Made by a program: the position numbers and the translations under genes
Part shown: piece by piece, positions 17,135-25,866 of the stretch
Layout of the letters: every line of letters begins with the position of its first letter
Numbering within the stretch: the stretch's first letter is position 1
Notes under the pieces: generated by a model
What the model was told of the DNA's origin: nothing
Database searches by the model: none
The model's input: the letters and a program-made list of their open reading frames with translations, nothing else
Assembly: GCF_019042275.1 (NCBI RefSeq)
Contig: NZ_JAHQCW010000037.1
Location: forward strand, 1-60,208
DNA length: 60,208 nt
Origin: Diplocloster agilis
GTDB taxonomy: Bacteria > Bacillota > Clostridia > Lachnospirales > Lachnospiraceae
Reading direction: 5' to 3'

Positions 17135-18300
17135 ATGATAAAGAAACTTTTATCAATCAGTCTACTTTTATTATTGGCTACAGCTTTAACAGCCTGTGGC
17201 GGAAATCGGCCTACTGCGGAAAGAACAAACACTACGAAACCAACTCAAAATGAATCGGCAAATAAAACCGACAAGAACGACTTCAATGAAGCAACCAACG
17301 TGGAATTAGACTTTTATGGTTATAAATATTCTATTCCTGCATATTGGACAGAGGGCAAGAACAGGTCCGATCTAAAGTGTTATTATGCTGAGACAGGTGA
17401 TAGTGTCGTCATGTTGCAGTTAAACTGCTCAAGTTCTCCGGTTGATTCAATTGATGAATTTATGGAACAAATAGATCGGGTCTTGGATAACTTTAGATAA
17501 ATTATGGTATGATCCAATTAGGTAATATAGATAGTGTTTTTCTTGATTTCAATGCCGCAACGTCCGACTTCAATATTACAGGGAAAAATGTATTTTTTAT
17601 AACGGATAAGAAACTTATTTCAATCAGCCTGGTTCAGAGTGATAATTCAAAATACAACTATTTTGAAGATTATGATAAAATCATTCATAGTATAAGGGGT
17701 AGTGATGACGAACTGGAGGACTCCGTACAAGATGCCTCCGGGCAGGATGGTTCAGTACCGGATTCCGCAGAGCCAGATGACTTAGCGCAGGATGACTCAG
17801 AGTCAGATGACTCAGAACAAACTTCCGACTATTCATCCGATACCTCATCATTGTCTTATTCTGATGGAATGTATAAAATTGGGGTAGATATGCCTGCCGG
17901 TGAATATGTAATAAAGACTTTTTCCCATGGATATTTTGAACTGTGTTCTGATTCCACTGGTACTGTTGATAGTATAATTGTTAATGATAATTTTAAAACC
18001 AATACAATCATAACAGTATCGGATGGACAGTACCTGACTATAAACAGAGCCACTGCTTACCCGAGTGATCAGGTATCGGATCTGGATATTTATGATGAGG
18101 GAATGTTCCGAGTAGGCATTGACCTTCCGGCAGGGGAATATAAAATACATGCCAACAAATCCGGTTATGTAGAAGTTTCTTCAGATAGTTCACACCAGTT
18201 TAGAAGTATAGTTATGAATGATAACTTTGAGGGCGACAAGTATGTCACTGTTTCAGACGGCCAGTACCTTACACTAAATAGAGCTGCGATAGTACAATAA
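17135..18300 (+). pseudogene. lipoprotein with two C-terminal repeats, split by a frameshift
   Basis: The first frame (17135-17500) encodes a lipoprotein signal with lipobox L-T-A-C (Cys21) and a domain YGYKYSIPAYW...DEFMEQIDRVLDNF. It stops at 17500. The other frame continues at about 17509 with what looks like the rest of the same domain (VFFITDKKLISISLV...YNYFEDYDKIIHSI). An Asp/Ser-rich linker and two tandem repeats of about 75 residues follow (DGMYKIGVDMPAGEYVIK and EGMFRVGIDLPAGEYKIH). GAAAGAGGGG precedes the first ATG. A single-base change near 17495-17510 would explain the split. Whether it is a real mutation or programmed frameshifting cannot be told here. Confidence 0.75.
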
Positions 18301-18383
18301 CGTTTCCCCCGCTTCCGACGCTAATCGGAAAGCGGGGATAGATAGCAGTACCATTATTTTAAAGAAAGATAGAAGGGACAATA

Positions 18384-19202
18384 TTGAAAAAGCTTATATA
18401 CTTTACTTTTTTGTTCTTAACCGTCATATATAATAAGTTAGAAATAAAAGCTGATCCTTTCATCGATTATGATTATCATTTGGAAAATCTTGAAGTTCCA
18501 ACAGACATTATAGACGAATTAAACGATTATCAAAAACAGTTAATATATGAAAGAATCGATAATCATAAGATCTATGATTCCGCACAATTTTTGAATGTTA
18601 CATTTGATAAAAATAGAAATGTTATAGTTGACGATATAGATCCGGATTTGCGGCTCATTAATTTATCCTTTATTAATACAGATAATGCAGATAATCATGA
18701 GATTACCAAAGTATTCTTCTATGATTGGTGTAAAACCAATAGTCTGATTCATTTATTAAATGAAGATCTCATTGTCTATAATAATAACATTAGAAATGCA
18801 TCATATTTTCAGATAATTGAATTCTACGGCGCTACATACTCCAAAACAAAAACTCATGTAAAAAATTTGATTGAAACTTCAGCTCCTACAAAGATAGATT
18901 TAAACAGCATTAGTCTAAGCTCCCCTTCAAAATACGGATTAATGCCCCACACAATGATTTTTGGGAGTTTTCTTTTAACTTATCGTGTAACAGAGGATTC
19001 CATGGATGATGGAACTTTCACTTACTATCATAACTATAATCATGCAGCAGAATATACAGAATTAAATTTAAATCATATGATTGTTAAAAATAATAGTAAA
19101 ACCACTCAAAATATTAAATCTTTGAAAAACTATGTGATTTTTATAGCTTTAATAGGCGTATTTATTTACTTATCCTTAACCGCCAAACCGCGTAAAAAAT
19201 GA
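18384..19202 (+). CDS. exported protein with C-terminal membrane anchor, unknown function
   Basis: About 272 residues starting at TTG 18384 with AGAAGGGACAA upstream. It has an N-terminal signal-like hydrophobic segment (about 3-20), a long extracytoplasmic region rich in Asn, Asp and Tyr, and a C-terminal membrane helix (about 246-265) ending in KPRKK. The orientation fits a type I membrane protein with most of its mass outside. Its strong AT bias resembles the rest of the accessory block. It follows the frameshifted lipoprotein by 83 bp and may share its transcript. I do not recognise the family. Confidence 0.72.
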   Translation: MKKLIYFTFLFLTVIYNKLEIKADPFIDYDYHLENLEVPTDIIDELNDYQKQLIYERIDNHKIYDSAQFLNVTFDKNRNVIVDDIDPDLRLINLSFINTDNADNHEITKVFFYDWCKTNSLIHLLNEDLIVYNNNIRNASYFQIIEFYGATYSKTKTHVKNLIETSAPTKIDLNSISLSSPSKYGLMPHTMIFGSFLLTYRVTEDSMDDGTFTYYHNYNHAAEYTELNLNHMIVKNNSKTTQNIKSLKNYVIFIALIGVFIYLSLTAKPRKK

Positions 19203-19276
19203 TGTCAAGATTGAATTGCTTATGGCTGCATAATTATGATAAAATAAAGTAAATTACAGAAAGAGAGGTAGCTACA

Positions 19277-19633
19277 ATGAAGCAGGATGTCCTGGAATTT
19301 ACGATTGAAAAGACACATGAATTGATTAATGCATTTTCATGCAGTGCAGAAACCAAGGCGGCGGCTCAGGCATGGCTAAATTCTATCGGAACGGAAATGC
19401 AAGCCTCAGAAACCCAAAACTATATTGGCGAGCTGGAAGCTGATATTATGCCAATTGATACTTTAATCAGCTTTGCCGAATCGGATGCCGGAACCCAGGT
19501 CTTTGGAGAGAATGCACCTCATGTCGCCTCCCATGCGAAGGAAATAAAATCCGCTGGGGCAAAGTATTGTGACTGTCCGGCTTGTGCGGCTGTGGAGGCA
19601 ATTTTAGAAAGAAAAGAGGATCTGTTAAAATAG
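19277..19633 (+). CDS. small conserved-looking cytoplasmic protein
   Basis: A 118-residue, mainly helical protein. It contains a Cys-x-Cys-x-x-Cys cluster near the C-terminus (KYCDCPACAAVEAILERK) that could bind a metal or be redox-active. GAGAGGTAGCTACA precedes the ATG. From memory, similar Clostridia proteins are sometimes labelled as heat-shock or chaperone proteins without evidence, so I leave the function open. It is followed by a strong terminator and marks the end of the AT-rich block. Confidence 0.75.
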   Translation: MKQDVLEFTIEKTHELINAFSCSAETKAAAQAWLNSIGTEMQASETQNYIGELEADIMPIDTLISFAESDAGTQVFGENAPHVASHAKEIKSAGAKYCDCPACAAVEAILERKEDLLK

Positions 19634-19663
19634 TTATTTTTAAAGAATAGGCGTAATGATCAA

Positions 19664-19703
19664 AAAAGGCGGATGCAATTTAATGCTATTGCATCCGCCT
19701 TTT
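19664..19703 (+). terminator. intrinsic terminator
   Basis: A 16-bp perfect stem (19664-19679 with 19688-19703) around ATTGCATCCGCC, with A tract before and T tract after, so it works in both directions. Confidence 0.88.
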
Positions 19704-19776
19704 ATCGTCCATATCTTGTCTGAATCCGTATAAAATAATAGACTCAGACTGTACACTGTGAAAACAGATAAAATCT

Positions 19777-19805
19777 GCTATTATAACTCCACTCTCCGAT
19801 CCTCA
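19777..19805. repeat. 29-bp direct repeat, copy 1
   Basis: The 29 bases at 19777-19805 recur exactly at 22508-22536. Both are followed by a similar stretch (GACTGAACAG and AATTGAGCAG). The pair brackets the SEC-C gene and the AraC pseudogene. Confidence 0.7.
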
Positions 19806-19818
19806 GACTGAACAGATA

Positions 19819-21705
19819 CTACTTCCTGCCACAGCATTTTTTGTATTTTTTCCCGCTACCGCAGGGACACGGGTCATTGGGATATATTTTCCTGTGTGCC
19901 CCGGCTGCCTCTCCCGACATTCTGTTTGGCATCAATGCAACCGTTATGTCATCTGCATTCGAAGCGTCCTCCTTAGACATTCCGGCCGCCATGCTGCACA
20001 TCGGCACAACGGCTGGCTGCTGCCCATCCTTATGAGGCGCCATACTTCCAACTATTTCAAGAGGAGTATGACCTCTGTATATATGCATTCTGGTATTGTT
20101 ATTCACATCCATCATGATTGATTCGAACTGTTCGAATACGTCATCCGGGATCTCGGCGCCATAATCTTTCAGTTCATCCAGTAGGAATGACATACTCTTC
20201 CCCCAAGTTGTTACATTCCATATAAGCCGCATCAAATCCTCTGTATCGCCAGATTTTATTCCCAGTTTCTCTCTCAAAAACGTCTTTAATTTCTGATAGT
20301 GCAAATCTTGTGAAGGATATCCGTGTTCCGCATAATCCAGGACTTCCTCCGGATCAGGAATATAAAATTCTTTTCCCTCCTGACTCCGTTCAATATTCAG
20401 ATATAAGTCATTTTTAAAAGCCACTTTATCAATTATCTTGTCTCTACAAATTAAGCAGGGATTTCTTTCCTCCGGAACCTGTTTGAAAATCTCCAGAAAT
20501 TCATCAAAACTCACCCTATAACCCTGGCGTTTTCTATACATACGGTATACGATCCGAACCGGAGCTACCGTATAAAAATAATTCGTGATTCGCAGGCATT
20601 CGTACATCCAGGAGACCTTTCTTCGCAATGTCTGAAAATCGGTTGTGTTGATTCTCTGATATATCTTAACTACTTCGTCCGGCACTTCCACATAATCGTC
20701 TCTATATATAACAAGATAACCAATATTGAAAAACTTCTCCAGACGTTTCATAGAAGCCTCTTCCGGATAATAACCGCAGTCCGAACGGATGGCCTCTTCG
20801 AATGCATCCATATCCTCATCTTGCAGGATAAGCATACGATTCTTCATAACGGACGGTCTAAGAATCTCATTTTTAATTTTTTCTGCAAGATCATCTTTCG
20901 TGAGGGATTTGTACCGCAGCAGATGTAACTCTTCCGCCATTTTCCATAAATCCTTTTTTTCATAATATAGCAATTGCTCCTTAACCTTTGGATACCTGGA
21001 TTCCGGTTCTTCCTCCTGTATGGATTCTCTGTTTTGCCCCATGAGCATGTTTATTTTTTCCATATCTATCTCTTTGTTCTCAATCATCTTGGAAAATTGT
21101 TGGGCAAACTCGTTCAACAGAGTAAACGCTGATTTTTCATTACGCTCCTCCCGGCTAACGGCCTCGTGACTTCCCTGCAGTCCCGCAGTTACTTTCTTCT
21201 CCAATTCTTTTACTATCTCAGAATGGCTCCTGTAATCCGGTTCCCCGTATTTTACCGTTCGTAACTTTTTCAAATTCAGATTTTGCTCCTCTAATTCCGT
21301 CCATTTTTGAGTCTGTGAATGTTCCGTCTGCTTTATGATAACCGGAAAGTCAAACTCCATATCCTCCAAGCACTTTTCAATGGTAACCCGGTATTCCAAC
21401 TCATAATCCTCTGCGCGGAAAGTAAACCATTTCTCCTTATCAAAATGCAGATCAATAAACGTATCTGCAGAACATTTATAGTCAAAATCATATTTGGTAG
21501 TAGCTTTTTCTTTTCCGCGCCATTCCCTCAAATGCACATGGCCTTGAAAAAATTCGAATTCATACCTGTCTGTGTGGTCTTGCTCCAAGATTTCTTCCAA
21601 AACAATGCTTAACTGTGCAAACGTAATTCCTGCCGGGATCTGGAACCTTTTCCACATAGGAGGTTTTGTTTTTTTGATTACTGCCTTTAATTGATACCCT
21701 TTCAT
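19819..21705 (-). CDS. pRiA4b ORF-3-like protein with C-terminal SEC-C motif
   Basis: About 628 residues. The N-terminal domain (about 1-150) matches the plasmid pRiA4b ORF-3 family (YQLKAVIKKTKPPMWKRFQI...FAQLSIVLEEILEQ). A long helical middle region follows (about 150-590). The C-terminus is a SEC-C zinc motif (PNDPCPCGSGKKYKKCC). The ATG at 21705 follows GGAGTGCAAAAG. pRiA4b proteins are found on plasmids and transposons and have no known enzyme activity, while SEC-C motifs bind zinc and partner proteins. It is flanked by a 29-bp direct repeat, so it may be laterally acquired. Confidence 0.85.
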   Translation of the reverse strand: MKGYQLKAVIKKTKPPMWKRFQIPAGITFAQLSIVLEEILEQDHTDRYEFEFFQGHVHLREWRGKEKATTKYDFDYKCSADTFIDLHFDKEKWFTFRAEDYELEYRVTIEKCLEDMEFDFPVIIKQTEHSQTQKWTELEEQNLNLKKLRTVKYGEPDYRSHSEIVKELEKKVTAGLQGSHEAVSREERNEKSAFTLLNEFAQQFSKMIENKEIDMEKINMLMGQNRESIQEEEPESRYPKVKEQLLYYEKKDLWKMAEELHLLRYKSLTKDDLAEKIKNEILRPSVMKNRMLILQDEDMDAFEEAIRSDCGYYPEEASMKRLEKFFNIGYLVIYRDDYVEVPDEVVKIYQRINTTDFQTLRRKVSWMYECLRITNYFYTVAPVRIVYRMYRKRQGYRVSFDEFLEIFKQVPEERNPCLICRDKIIDKVAFKNDLYLNIERSQEGKEFYIPDPEEVLDYAEHGYPSQDLHYQKLKTFLREKLGIKSGDTEDLMRLIWNVTTWGKSMSFLLDELKDYGAEIPDDVFEQFESIMMDVNNNTRMHIYRGHTPLEIVGSMAPHKDGQQPAVVPMCSMAAGMSKEDASNADDITVALMPNRMSGEAAGAHRKIYPNDPCPCGSGKKYKKCCGRK

Positions 21706-21815
21706 CTTTTGCACTCCGATCCACATATTCTTCCAATAAATTGTAACCTCTGATCAAACTATATCACAATTAGATCTGCCACTCAAACAATACCGTATTC
21801 CAGCTTCCTTTACCT

Positions 21816-22369
21816 TTATGATTCCCTATCTTTACGAATCGTGGTCGGGATGCATCCCGTCACGGTTTTAAAGCATCGATTAAATGTCCGGATACTGTTA
21901 AATCCACTGTCCAGCGCGATATCCAAAATAGAACTGTTCGTATTGCGTATGAGATTGACCGCGTATTCGATTTTGCGCCAGGTATGACTTGAAGGTCTGT
22001 CCTGTGATCGTAGAAAACATCCGGGAAAGATAACAGGAGCTGACAGACAGCCATTCGGATACCTCCTCTAAAGAGATATCCTCCCGGAACCGGGCATCGA
22101 TATAGGACAGCGCTTTTTGCATCATAACCAGAGAGGTGGCAGGAAGCATGTCGCTCTTGCTGTCTTCTGTAATGGGAAACAGCCTCTTCAGCAAACTGAT
22201 CATCACCAGTACCCGGCCCTGGATCACACCGGTATATTCCGGCTTCTTACCCATCAGTTCATTTAAAATCAAAAAAAAGCAGCTTGCGATTTCATTGACC
22301 GCTAATATTGCCTGTTTTGGGGCCTTTACACTGGGAATCCGTAATATTGAGAAACTTTTGGATATTTAT
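21816..22369 (-). pseudogene. AraC-family regulator, decayed
   Basis: The remnant begins just after a stop near 22370 (SFSILRIPSVK...ILAVNEIASCFFLILNELMG) and runs into an AraC DNA-binding domain (YIDARFREDISLEEVSEWLS...SCYLSRMFSTITGQTFKSYL). The frame is lost near 21978. The other frame finishes the domain normally (EYAVNLIRNTNSSILDIALD, then RTFNRCFKTVTGCIP) to a stop at 21816. The N-terminal sensing region is missing, so both truncation and frameshift have inactivated it. Confidence 0.82.
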
Positions 22370-22507
22370 CTTAGTTCCGAATTCGAATACGGAGGCGCGT
22401 CTCAGCCCAAGGTGGATAAGATTCGGGCATATGAATTGGCGCAAAGCTGACCGCTAACTTGCTGACCAATTGACAAAAAATCTGAGGACCGGGGACTGGC
22501 AGTATTC

Positions 22508-22536
22508 GCTATTATAACTCCACTCTCCGATCCTCA
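22508..22536. repeat. 29-bp direct repeat, copy 2
   Basis: Identical to 19777-19805, in the same orientation. Confidence 0.7.
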
Positions 22537-22556
22537 AATTGAGCAGTTAAAGATAA

Positions 22557-23207
22557 TTACAGCACACCTTTCATTACCAGTACAAGCAGTATACAGCTGA
22601 CCAGTACCAGCCCCGAAACCAGTACGATCCCGATCTTTCCGGACCTCTTACTCGAATGTCCGGTGGATTCCGGGATCAGTCTTGCTTTTCGCAAAGCCGT
22701 AACTAACGGTTTATAGATCAGCATCGTAATCGCGGCATTTAACCCGCCTTTCAGCAGATTAAAGGGCAAAAAAGCCGGAACCAGTAATTCCGCCACCGCT
22801 TCCCTGGGATACCCCATATAAATCGGCGTGACGAAATAATTCCACAGAAGCATAATTCCTGTCATCAAAACAAGTCCCACGGCCAGTCCTCCTACGGCTC
22901 CGCCCACCGTATGCTTCTTCTTATAGATCACCGCGGCCGTGCACGCAAAAGAACAGGACGATAAAATATTCATAATACATCCGATCAATCCCGTGTCACT
23001 AACCGTAAACATCTCTACCAGGGATACAATCACTGAGATGGCCAGTGAGGCTATTGGCCCGAACATAAACCCACCCATCGTAATAATAACATCCTTGGGA
23101 TCGTATTTCAGGAATAGCACGACCGGAATCCTCCCGATCACCATCACCAAATACGCAATTGCGCACAGCATTGCCACCGTTGTCAGTTTCTTTGTTCTCA
23201 CATTCAT
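22557..23207 (-). CDS. ribU: riboflavin ECF transporter S component
   Basis: About 216 residues with five or six membrane helices, the size and pattern of ECF S components. The N-terminal KLTTVAMLCAIAYLVMVIG and the KYDPKDVIITMGGFMFGP segment are typical of RibU. It captures riboflavin and works with a shared energising module (EcfA/A'/T) encoded elsewhere. The ATG at 23207 follows GAGGAGGACGAAAG. An FMN riboswitch and terminator lie directly upstream, which supports riboflavin as the substrate: when FMN is plentiful the transcript should end early. Confidence 0.92.
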   Translation of the reverse strand: MNVRTKKLTTVAMLCAIAYLVMVIGRIPVVLFLKYDPKDVIITMGGFMFGPIASLAISVIVSLVEMFTVSDTGLIGCIMNILSSCSFACTAAVIYKKKHTVGGAVGGLAVGLVLMTGIMLLWNYFVTPIYMGYPREAVAELLVPAFLPFNLLKGGLNAAITMLIYKPLVTALRKARLIPESTGHSSKRSGKIGIVLVSGLVLVSCILLVLVMKGVL

Positions 23208-23337
23208 CTTTCGTCCTCCTCTGAAAAAAAGTTTAATCAACAGGAGCGCGGCATCTTCCATTCCGCCGCTCTCGCCGGTAGGATATTTAATTCTATAGGA
23301 GCACTTATACTTATCCTATGGCTTACCCTATGGAATT

Positions 23338-23372
23338 AAAAAACACCTGAAAGAGTTGTCTTCCAGGTGTTA
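23338..23372 (-). terminator. riboswitch-controlled terminator
   Basis: On the minus strand AACACCTGGAAGAC...TCAGGTGTT forms a stem followed by TTTTTT. It lies between the FMN aptamer and ribU, as the expression platform should. Confidence 0.85.
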
Positions 23373-23433
23373 AAATTCCAGCTTGCGAAAACTCCGGCTT
23401 CCTTGCCGGCCGGCTTTTTTCTTAATATTTCAA

Positions 23434-23585
23434 CACGCCTTCTTCCATCCAGACTATACTGTCGGTTTTGGAATTTCACCAAATCCTGTGCCCGAAAGCA
23501 CCTGCGCTTACACGCTCGCGGACTATACCGCCGATCGGGAATTCTAAAAGTGAGATTCACTTAAAGTCACCCTGCCCTGAAGACA
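23434..23585 (-). ncRNA. FMN riboswitch (RFN element)
   Basis: The minus strand carries the FMN aptamer hallmarks in order: AGGGCAGGGTGA near the 5' end, ATTCCCGATCGGCGGTATAG, AGTCCGCGAGC, GATTTGGTGAAATTCC, ACCGACAGTATAGTC and TGGATGGAAGAAGGCG. Spacing and order match the six-helix aptamer, and the downstream gene is ribU. Confidence 0.95.
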
Positions 23586-23661
23586 TCCAATATTCAAATG
23601 TTTGAGCTAATTATAAAACGCTGCCGGCCGGCTGTCAATCCCTCAATACAAAAGTCAAAAG

Positions 23662-23722
23662 GGGACATGTCCATTCCAGTTTGGGACATGTCCATATCGG
23701 TTTGGGACATGTCCATTCCAGT
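23662..23722. repeat. three tandem 21-bp repeats with GGACATGTCC palindromes
   Basis: Units begin at 23662, 23683 and 23704, each GGGACATGTCCA followed by 9 variable bases. The 10-bp palindrome in each unit makes an array of three operator-like sites on one helical face (21 bp is about two turns). It lies between ribU's leader and the ABC exporter operon. A regulatory site or simple repeat are both possible. Confidence 0.7.
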
Positions 23723-23752
23723 ATGTCCATTACAGTAGCATCTGAACTATAA

Positions 23753-23800
23753 CAGAGCAAGTCACCTGTATCGAATAATACCCGCAGGCGACTTGCTCTG
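23753..23800. terminator. hairpin between repeat array and ABC operon
   Basis: CAGAGCAAGTC...CCTG pairs with CAGG.GACTTGCTCTG. It is placed where the minus-strand exporter operon should end, but T tracts are weak on both sides. Confidence 0.6.
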
Positions 23801-23814
23801 TTTATCGCTTTTCT

Positions 23815-24072
23815 TTAATGCAGATTATACCATTTTTCACTGCTATCTGCGCTGGTTACCGCCGGTATAATTGTCATAACCGACTTTTCATCATTAAACT
23901 TAACCGTATAGGTTTGATATCCGCTTCCGAAACTATCGATCTTAACTTTCTTACCACTCACGACTTTATACTTTCCCTTAAAAAGCGTAGTGTCCATCCA
24001 CTCTTTTTGAAGGTCCTTTTGTAAATTCGATTTTTGAACCCTACGCCATTCCCCCAGCACCGGCACCCGCAC
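23815..24072 (-). CDS. short protein, possibly the C-terminal remnant of a larger one
   Basis: About 85 residues from a GTG at 24072, 6 bp after the exporter gene stop, with AGAGGACT upstream. The sequence reads like the beta-rich end of a lipocalin-like or extracellular domain (LFKGKYKVVSGKKVKIDSF...YTVKFNDEKSVMTII). No signal peptide is present, so it is either a fragment of a secreted protein or a genuine small cytosolic protein. Confidence is limited. Confidence 0.5.
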   Translation of the reverse strand: MRVPVLGEWRRVQKSNLQKDLQKEWMDTTLFKGKYKVVSGKKVKIDSFGSGYQTYTVKFNDEKSVMTIIPAVTSADSSEKWYNLH

Positions 24073-24078
24073 AGTCCT

Positions 24079-25866
24079 CTACTCCTGTGCCGCCGCAAAC
24101 TGTGAGTTATACAGCTGCTCATAATACCCCCGCTTTTTCATCAACTCTTCATGCGTCCCTACCTCTTCGATATTACCGTCATGCAGCACCATAATCATAT
24201 CCGCATTTTTAATCGTCGACAGACGATGGGCAATGACGAAGCTGGTGCGCCCTTCCAGCACTTTATGCATCGCGTTCTGTAACATTTTCTCAAGCCTTGT
24301 ATCCACAGATGAGGTAGCCTCATCCAAAATCAGGATTTTCGGGTCCTTCAGAATCGCCCGGGCGATGGTCAGCAGCTGCTTTTCCCCCTGGGAAATATTG
24401 TTGCCCTCCTCGTTGATCATCATATCATATCCTCTTGGCAGGGTACGTATAAAATGATGGACATTCGCCAGCTTGGCGGCATTGATCACCTGATCCTTCC
24501 GGGCATCCAGCCGGCCGTAGCGGATATTGTCATAGATCGTTCCCGAGAACAGCCAGGTATCCTGAAGCACCATGCCAAAGAGCGATCTTAAATCTTCCCG
24601 TCTCATATCCCGGATATCCACGCCGTCGATCCGAATACTCCCGCCCTCCACGTCATAAAACCGAAGCAGCAGGTTGATTAACGTGGTCTTTCCGGCTCCG
24701 GTCGGGCCGACGATAGCAACCATCTGTCCAGCTTTAATTTGGGCGTCCAGATTTTGCACCACAGGCGTATCCCCATAGCCAAAAGTTACATGATCAAATG
24801 TTACATTTCCCTTAACCTGGCTCAGCTGAACCGGCGGGTCCGCTTCCGGCACTTCCTCTTCCTCCTCCAGCACCTCATAGATCCGGTTTAAGGCAGCAAA
24901 GGCCGCCTGGAGCTGTGTCGATAGCTGGGACACCTGGGACAGGGGATCGTTAATCTGCCAGATATAACGGATAAATGCCTGTAGGTTACCCACGGTAATT
25001 GTTCCGGATATCACCTGAAAACATCCAAGTACGGCGATGCTTCCAATACACAGGTACGTCGTCAGGGAAATCAGCGGATTCATCAAAGAAGATACGAACT
25101 GTGCTTTAAACGCATGTTTCTGCAGTTCATCATTGACCTCTTCAAACTGCCGGATCGAATCCTCCTGCCTTCCGAACAGCAGGATTTCATTGTAACCCCC
25201 ATATAATTCCGTGATGGTTCCATTTAACGCTCCCATAGAATCCTGCTGCGCCTTAAACTGCTTCTGGCTGCGGCTTACCACGCCCCGGGTAATAAGCAGG
25301 CTGATCGGGATAATCAGAATCGAGATGCAGGCCATCAGCGGCTGAATGGTAAACATCATGGTGATAGCCAGGGCCAGCGTCAGAATTCCTGTCACAATCT
25401 GTATAAAGCTCTGCTGAAGCGCGTTGGATACCGTCTCCACATCGTTCGTGACGCGGCTTAAGATATCCCCGAATTTATGATTGTCAAAATAGCGTACCGG
25501 CAGACGGCGTATCTTGTTCTGAACCTCATTTCTCATATCATGCATGGCATTTTGAATCGAGTTCGTCAGCCAGAAAGTACCGATAATCTGGGCCAGCGTC
25601 TTGATCAGATAGATGACCAGCAGTACCGCCAGGATTCTTAAAATCACATCAAAATGCACCCCCGCGCCCGGCTCCCCCTTTAATATATGGGAGGTATCCT
25701 TCGCCAGCTGCGTCGTAATCATACCTTCCACCGTGGGCGCCAGCGTCATAGCACCCACGCCGAATACCGCCATGAACATAGCCCCTAAGAAGCTCCATTT
25801 ATACGGAGCTATGAAGGGTTTGAGTTTCAGGACATTCTCAGCCATATGTTTGATTTTTTTAAGCAT
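24079..25866 (-). CDS. ABC exporter half-transporter (second of pair)
   Basis: About 595 residues. An N-terminal six-helix type I exporter membrane domain (about 20-325) is followed by a nucleotide-binding domain: Walker A GPTGAGKTT, the weakened signature ISQGEKQL and Walker B ILILDEATSSVD. The ATG at 25866 overlaps the end of the first half-transporter, and GGAGG lies 9 nt upstream. Together with that gene it should form a heterodimeric multidrug or lipid exporter (BmrCD/LmrCD type). The substrate is unknown. The pair is probably co-transcribed. Confidence 0.92.
   Translation of the reverse strand: MLKKIKHMAENVLKLKPFIAPYKWSFLGAMFMAVFGVGAMTLAPTVEGMITTQLAKDTSHILKGEPGAGVHFDVILRILAVLLVIYLIKTLAQIIGTFWLTNSIQNAMHDMRNEVQNKIRRLPVRYFDNHKFGDILSRVTNDVETVSNALQQSFIQIVTGILTLALAITMMFTIQPLMACISILIIPISLLITRGVVSRSQKQFKAQQDSMGALNGTITELYGGYNEILLFGRQEDSIRQFEEVNDELQKHAFKAQFVSSLMNPLISLTTYLCIGSIAVLGCFQVISGTITVGNLQAFIRYIWQINDPLSQVSQLSTQLQAAFAALNRIYEVLEEEEEVPEADPPVQLSQVKGNVTFDHVTFGYGDTPVVQNLDAQIKAGQMVAIVGPTGAGKTTLINLLLRFYDVEGGSIRIDGVDIRDMRREDLRSLFGMVLQDTWLFSGTIYDNIRYGRLDARKDQVINAAKLANVHHFIRTLPRGYDMMINEEGNNISQGEKQLLTIARAILKDPKILILDEATSSVDTRLEKMLQNAMHKVLEGRTSFVIAHRLSTIKNADMIMVLHDGNIEEVGTHEELMKKRGYYEQLYNSQFAAAQE

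Noticed and set aside
17509-18300. A separate gene starting at 17509
   Set aside because: No ribosome site, no signal peptide, and the sequence continues the preceding lipoprotein domain; a frameshift is simpler.
12953-19640. A complete integrated element bounded by duplicated tRNA-Thr 3' ends
   Set aside because: No second copy of the tRNA 3' end and no integrase gene were found, so boundaries cannot be supported.
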